Source of the DNA: Antedon mediterranea
Lineage: Eukaryota; Echinodermata; Crinoidea; Comatulida; Antedonidae
Assembly: GCF_964355755.1 (NCBI RefSeq)
Contig: NC_092676.1
Location: forward strand, 22,798,288 to 22,862,287
Direction of reading: 5' to 3'
Length of the DNA stretch: 64,000 bases
In this document: positions 58,065 to 64,000 of the stretch, piece after piece
How the letters are laid out: every line of letters starts with the position of its first letter
Position numbering within the stretch: the stretch's first letter is position 1
Notes under the pieces: generated by a model
Database searches by the model: none
Seen by the model: only the letters and a program-made list of their open reading frames with translations
Told to the model about the DNA's origin: nothing
Program-made: the position numbers and the translations under genes

Positions 58065-60099
58065 ATGCTACGTCTGCTTAAACTGGTTACAGTTTTTCTT
58101 TTATTAGGTAAGGTTTGTAGATTTTTGTATCGTACAATACATTTAATTTAATTTAATTTTATCTATTTCAACAAATATATACATATAATAAATAAGTATA
58201 AAATGAAATAAAGCGATATTTTTATTGCTTTTGACAATCCGACAGAATCGTGTCCTTATCTTATAAGTAGTATCGTATCATTTTTATTATCAAATTCAAT
58301 ATCATTGAAATCTATTTTTATAATTCTCAATATATGTATCTTTTAAATTAAATTATTGTCTTTATCATTATCATCGCCATGATCATTTTTTTTATTATCA
58401 TGTAATTGTTTTTTAGGAAGAATACTTTGTCAGGACAAACCGTGCCCTAAAGATGGCATATACGCTAACATCGAAGCAGACGACAATACATTCTATTGTA
58501 TGGCAACGGTAAACAACGAACCGAATCCTTACACAAAGTGTTGTTGGGAAGATAGACCAGTGAATGCAGCAGGGGATTATGATCCAAATGGAGATACGTA
58601 TTCGTGTTGCAAAGAAGACGCCGAGGCTAGTGCAGAATTGTACGTATTGTAGGCCTACTTTTTTAAAGCTACGTTAACACTGAGCGTGGATTCGGTCTAG
58701 TGGCCTAAAAGCCAACATAGACAGCTTCGTACGATGAAGCCAACTCCGATCACTACTTGCCCCACCCTCCTTCGACGATCTAAAAACTACGCACGACGCT
58801 ATCTCGAACGACTCGTCTCATTTGGTTTCAACTAAGACCGCGCCGACGAGTCAAGACGTTTAGTTGGGATTCCTCGTAGGACGTTGTCTGAGTTGGCCTT
58901 TTGAAACACCACCGCTTTAAGCTACTGTACACAATACATTGGAATAATACAGAGTGGGTGAGTGGATGGTTCTATTCTTAATCACTACACACATTTATCA
59001 CAATTCTACAGTCAACGTACCAGGACCAGGACTCAGTGTTAACGTAGCGTGAATTTGTACACGTATAAAGAAAACGCGTCAACATTTTTTTACGATCTAG
59101 TAGATGAAATGATTTATACAATTTGAATTATTTTCTGAAGACAAATACAGTTTAATTTAGATCATACAATCTTTCCTCATACAATATTTTACATGTGTCT
59201 TTTCAATAATGTATACTGCACGTAGTATACAGTAGTCGGTCTGTGTAACTTTTTGCCTAAATAGAGGAAAATAAATAGGGAAATTTACATAATATAAACT
59301 AATAGAGGGAGCTGTTTTTCATTATAGAGGGCGTACTTTTTCAATTCATTTATTCATCTTTTTATTTCGGAATACCATGAATACATAATATATCCATATC
59401 AAAAAAAAATTAAGCTAGCTTTATCTAAAAAATCATTAACAAAAAAAATTGCAGTGTTGATATCAAAGTGGTCTTATATTATATTATCCAGGTGGAAAGA
59501 ATTTATCCTGATTTGTGTATATGTGGGTATTGTGACGGCTTGTTTAATGACAATTGTGTTTGTGACAACATACTGCCAGGTGGACACATTCCCGTTCTTG
59601 AAACCCGCTTTAAAGAAGCTTCGATTTTGGAAAAACATAATTCTTGATTCCATTTGCTTTTGCCCCTGTTTGCCAAAGTAAGTAAAGAAAGTGTTTCACA
59701 TAACCTACTAATTATTTAAAGTACCTACTGTATTATTCAGATAACCAAGGCTTGGTTTCGATCTAAGGCGCATACGGTAAGTAATTAGACAACTGTATTA
59801 TAATATTAATGTATGCATGATGTAGGGTGAATACGACGTAATTATTACATGTAGCGAACAATTGATGCCACTTGGTTCCATTTCACTAAGTACAATTCTT
59901 GAGTACTATATTCCTACTATGTTCTTACCATTATATACATAATTTTTTTTTTCATTTTAGAAAATTTCGTCGAAAACAAAAAAAGGCTAAGCCACACCAA
60001 CCACCTCCTGAGATCAAAATTATACCGGATGAACAAGAGGTGACAAACACACCTGTGCAGGTGTTAGGAGAAGGATATGTTGGAGACGATTTTTGGTAG
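58065..60099 (+). CDS. Gene C: diverged paralogue of genes A and B, 4 exons, 196 aa
   Basis: Exons are 58065-58107, 58417-58639, 59492-59677 and 59961-60099, with the same phases as A and B. Exon 3 is again exactly 186 nt, which fixes its acceptor at the CCAG before 59492; the GCAG at 59454 would be out of frame. The signal peptide is short (MLRLLKLVTVFLLLGRILC). Ectodomain cysteines 24, 42, 56, 57, 78 and 79 keep the C..C..CC..CC order, with longer loops and a CCWEDRP segment. The helix is at about 93-115, then TYCQVDTFPFLKP, where the middle cysteine of A and B is Phe, and SICFCPCLPK is unchanged. The tail keeps KFRR but is otherwise different: proline-rich (PHQPPPE) and ending GEGYVGDDFW. 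A possible poly(A) signal is at 60450-60455. Confidence 0.85.
58668..59048. mobile_element. TIR element, 'GCTACGTTAACACTGAG' (gene C intron 2)
   Basis: GCTACGTTAACACTGAG at the left and CTCAGTGTTAACGTAGC at the right are inverted, 381 bp apart end to end. The interior is clearly richer in GC and CpG (for example ACGACGCTATCTCGAACGAC) than the surrounding intron, as expected of an insertion. There is no coding capacity. Confidence 0.85.
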
Positions 60100-61090
60100 A
60101 TTCCTAAAACGTAATTTTTATAATGTATTTAATGGCTTGTGATTATTTACTTTTGTTTTGCATCATTATGATAGAACGTATTTCTATAGAAGAAGAAATC
60201 ACAGAATTCGGTTATGAAATGCAACATCAGACTCTAGATTTGCAGTGACTGAAGTGTGTCACGTGATATTGTGACGAATAACCAACATACAATTGTCAAT
60301 ATTAGTTTCTATGTGCTGTATATGAAATTAAGTAATAATTCTTATGTAGACAACATAATAATTAGAGGCTTACATAATAAGTCACAATTGTTTTTGCTCA
60401 CCGCCGCAATGTAAGCCTACTTTCTGGTGATTGTTTAGATATTTCATCTAATAAAGTGACGTCAACACAATTCGATGTTTGCTTGGCCAGAAGTTACATT
60501 TACCCATTAAACTAACATTGACAAACTAGAAAGTGGTTAAACTATGTCAACTTGACGTCTTTGTCGAATCTAATATGCTTTTCTTGATACACTATAAAGA
60601 CAATGCAATTTAACGTAAACTAAGCTTTACACAGGCCCAATTAGTTCAGTCACAGTTTTTTACGTCAGAGGTCATTTTTCTGAGTATAGTGCTTTTGTTA
60701 TTAATTTACTTTGATAATAATGATAATAATATCAACAGAACTGTTACACAAAGGCACGTTGTGTTTCACATGAAACGACGGATCATTAAAGCCCTAATCT
60801 TATTTTAAATATTAAGACCTCTCAATTGTCGATGCTAAGACACTATTTGTTTTGTTTATTTTGTCATTGCTCTACAACGGTCAATTGTCATAAACGTTAA
60901 ACAATTCACAGGGTCATAATTCCAATAATTTGATCTTTCATTAAAAAAAATATTGCCATTGTTATGATTTATTTCCCGAATGATCGTAAAATCATTCGTA
61001 CTGGTTGCCATTCTACCTCCATGGTTTGACTAGTTATCTGGATATTGATGAAGTTAATCTATCTGTTGCAAATGGACCCGAGCCATGACC

Positions 61091-61236
61091 TAAGCCCCGT
61101 CTGCACTATCAAACTAGTTTGACCAAACAAAAGTGTGATATGCCCAAATATGATAGTGATATACCCATGATAGTGATATGACATCATCACATTTTTTTTG
61201 TCATATAAAGTTTAATAGTGTAGACACAGAGCTTTA
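61091..61236. mobile_element. MITE, 'CTACACTATCAAAC' family, copy 5
   Basis: TAAGCCCCGTCTGCACTATC at the left and TAGTGTAGACACAGAGCTTTA-like sequence at the right. The interior repeats GATAGTGATAT. Confidence 0.85.
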
Positions 61237-61373
61237 TTTAGGCATTTAGTTGATAGAAGAAAGTGATAGTGATGTACTTACTGTTGTGATATAAATGTTA
61301 TAAATAGTATATTAGATCAAAAACGATTTTCAGTATTAATTATTGACATTCCTGAGTTTAAAAATATATGATA

Positions 61374-61497
61374 TAAAGCTCTGTCTATACTATCAAATTT
61401 TGTAGTAATAGGCTCAAATAAGGTAGTGATGTGACATTATCATGCCCATATTTTGGCACATCATATTGTGTTGTCACATAAAGTTTGACAGAGCTTA
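61374..61497. mobile_element. MITE, 'CTACACTATCAAAC' family, copy 6
   Basis: TAAAGCTCTGTCTATACTAT at the left. The right arm is shortened to CATAAAGTTTGACAGAGCTTA, having lost the TAGTGTAG part. Confidence 0.85.
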
Positions 61498-62060
61498 AGC
61501 AAGGAAATCATGGATTTCGACGATCATTACAATCATTTTCCTATTTACTGTGGAAATGATAGCGTGAAATTCAGAAAACAATTATTGTATATTTACTGTA
61601 GTATTTGGCTGGTACGTTATATTGTTCTTTTTAAAAAGTATTATTATGATTGGTATGAACGCAAAAGAAGAAAACAAAACAAGAAATAATCTTCGAAATC
61701 CAATGACTTTTATAACACCTTCATAAACATACACATCTATTGATTCAGCATCGTTCCAACTGATTCACTGTCCCTGAAAATAAATCTGGATTTTAGAGCA
61801 AAACAATAAAAATTTCGGCAATTGTTTACGTACCTTTTCCGGATACCTGGTGCCAAATAAGTTCAACAAAGAAGAAAGAAAAAATTAAACCTAATTTAAC
61901 TATCGTCCCTGAACTCGAAATGAAACGCCACAAAAAAAGTGGGCGGGACTATTATTTGTTGAATGTCCATAAACATTTTTGGAAAAAAATATCGATTCTC
62001 TTCATTCAGTAGAGAAAGTTTAACACCGTCGTACTAGCTACTAGTGGTCAGGCAGGCAAT

Positions 62061-63703
62061 ATGGATCTACTATTCTTTGTCCTTTTGTCATCTTTTATCC
62101 ATGGTACATATGGCTTCGCTGCTGGCGCTGGTTCGGGCTCGTGTGAATCGTTGGTACCAAAGCATAGTGATATTGAATCGCAGCCGCCAGCTGCGTCTCC
62201 CTGGACAGTAACTTCTTCTGCAACATCTTATACATCTGGACAGACGATTGACGGTTAGTTACCATTAGTTATAAAATACATTTTATTGATTGGGAACCAG
62301 AAATAGGAGTGTCCCAGAATAATCGTTAAATAATCATTTCTAATGTTGGAAGTCAGCCCTTGGCAAAGGCATGTAATCTCAGATTGTATATTATATCTTT
62401 GCAAATTTGCATTGGAATTACACTTAGTATAGCCGTTCTAACCACATTTCTATAACATTGTTGGCTATGCAAAACGTAATAATTTATGAACCAATGTTTA
62501 ATGATCAGAAACAAATTATCAGTAAGATCATGGATATGAATATTTTATCCATGGTAAGATAGTCCTAAATACAGATTTGAAACAGATGATAGAGGGCGTA
62601 ACTTACGCATAATGACGTTTAAAGATTTCTTCCGCCATGTAAACGTTGTTTGAATTGGCTATAATCTTGTTTATGTGGACCTATCTATTATTCAACGACT
62701 GATTCGAGAAAAATGTAGTTTGTAAATGGTAAGTATCATGAATAAACGAGCTATAAAAGAGCTTATTGTTTTACTGGTGTAGGCCTATTTTGAAGTATGT
62801 TTTTCGATATTAACCGGCTCAGCTATGTTCAACGCCACTAGCAACTACTCGTGTGCATCCTATTGATGATCGCCGAACAGGTGAACAAACAATACTAAAA
62901 ACAATATAGCCATTGTGAGCATTTCTTGCAATACTGTACCTGCAACAATTTGGTTCATTGGAGAAAGGGTGAGGTAGCTCATTAAATATACCGTAACTAC
63001 AAAATAGAAAGTATAGTACAGTACAGTATCAACAACTGTATCAATATAACAATGATAAATATAATATTGAACAGAATACCACTCATATATCTCTATAAAG
63101 ATATATTTTGCTCAAAACATTACAATACAGATGAAAATATCTGTTATATAGGTTAAATAACATGTTCACTTTTTGTTGAAGCAATGATCTAACTTATAAA
63201 AAAAGATAAAATAATGTTGTTTTTTTTTCTATAAAATAAAAAAGTCAATAACAATTATGTGGCTTTAAAATGGGCTATTCAATAATATATTTTTCAGGGG
63301 ACAATACATGTTTAAACACGTGTGGAATATAATATTCATAGGTACAATAATTTTCATGTTTATCTTCCACGTGTAATAAATAATAAAAATATGTTCATAT
63401 TGATTTGAATGTTTATACACACCTAAGCATAGGCCTACTTAGTATAAACTTTTCTATTTATTTTTAAACAGTAACCATTCAAGCCTCAGGAAGTCAGCAG
63501 TATATTGGTATTCTTCTTCAGGCTCGTCCAGCTGGATCTAATGTCCCAGTTGGAACATGGGTAACGAATGTGGCAGATACAAAGCTAAAGCAATGTACGA
63601 ATGCAGACGACAGTGTAACTCATTCAAGCGATAGTTTAAAACCTGTGACGACAACATTTACCTGGATACCGCCCTCGTCCAATGTTGGATCTATAGCGTT
63701 TCA
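62061..63703 (+). CDS. Reeler-domain secreted/defence-type protein, first two coding exons, truncated by window edge
   Basis: Coding exons seen are 62061-62253 and 63472-63703 (phase 1 between them, leaving phase 2 at a GTGAGT donor), giving 141 residues. MDLLFFVLLSSFIHGTYG is a signal peptide. The rest reads as a Reeler domain: a first cysteine at 28 (GSCESLVPKH), SPWTVTSS..SYTSGQTIDVTI, YIGILLQARP, VGTWV, a second cysteine at 106 (LKQCTNADDSVTHSS) and TTFTWIPPSSNVGSIAFQ. In such proteins the Reeler domain is followed either by little else (insect and invertebrate defence proteins) or by DOMON and cytochrome b561 domains (FRRS1, ferric-chelate reductase 1 type). The missing exons would decide between these. 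Confidence 0.88.
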
Positions 63704-64000
63704 GTGAGTCTATGTTTTCTACCAAGCAATACAAATTGCAAAGTAGTATTACTAGAAAAAAATGTTTGCAAAGCATTTGGCGAGCATATTACTTAATTAT
63801 TTTATAATTGTGTTTTTGTACGATAACGTCCACAATTTCAAAGTTATCGTCATTAATATTTCGCACACAGTAAAATTGATATATTCGTATACAAGTTAAA
63901 ATGTCTTGATGAATCTCGATTTGTTATATTTTTTTTATTTAAGTTAAAATACCTCGATTTATTATATTTTATTTATATATTTTGATATATATTATTATTA
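63704..64000 (+). other. Start of intron 2 of the Reeler gene
   Basis: AT-rich DNA after the donor at 63704 with no further exon before the window end. Confidence 0.6.

Larger units (their letters stand above)
60100..62060. other. Intergenic between gene C and the Reeler gene, no gene seen
   Basis: Holds two MITE copies (61091-61236 and 61374-61497). No other structure recognised. Confidence 0.5.

Noticed and set aside
59454-59491. Longer exon 3 for gene C starting at the GCAG before 59455
   Set aside because: It joins exon 2 in the wrong frame; the CCAG before 59492 gives the correct frame and the 186-nt length shared with A and B.

Overview
This is a eukaryotic genomic window, AT-rich (about two thirds A+T by eye), with short exons separated by GT-AG introns, many dispersed inverted-repeat elements, and frequent TAGGCCTA / CTGTAC-type low-complexity words. 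The gene content and repeat style suggest a marine invertebrate deuterostome, most likely an echinoderm. That placement is inference; no species-diagnostic marker was found.

Layout. 1-500 is a decayed non-LTR retrotransposon fragment on the minus strand. 770-1331 is a foldback element. 2273-18708 is a gene-free, nested foldback landscape: a ~100-bp satellite array (plus orientation) is split by a 7.2-kb palindrome (3632-10812). The array resumes to about 13550 and is followed by a tandem pair of telomere-motif foldbacks and a third decayed copy. Then come a foldback with 15-bp minisatellite arms (about 15950-17000) and the same satellite in inverted orientation (17340-18480). 19060-25650 is a four-exon LIX1/LIX1L orthologue. 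25651-47420 has no supportable gene, only MITEs, tandem repeats and one 1.6-kb TIR element.

From 47421 to the end is a plus-strand run of small secreted and membrane protein genes. They are a beta-microseminoprotein (PSP94/MSMB) family gene (3 exons), three tandem paralogues of a small single-pass membrane protein (4 exons each, here called A, B and C), and the first two coding exons of a Reeler-domain protein running off the right edge.

The three paralogues are the most interesting coding finding. Each has a signal peptide exon, an ectodomain exon with a C..C..CC..CC pattern, a 186-nt exon coding for the membrane helix and a juxtamembrane cysteine motif (xICFCPCLPK), and a basic cytoplasmic tail exon. 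The six-cysteine plus single-helix layout resembles the Shisa-like / STMC6 superfamily, but the assignment is by pattern only. Genes A and B also share a proximal promoter block. On the DNA side, the notable finding is the set of nested palindromes, four of which carry the same short sequence in the loop between their arms.
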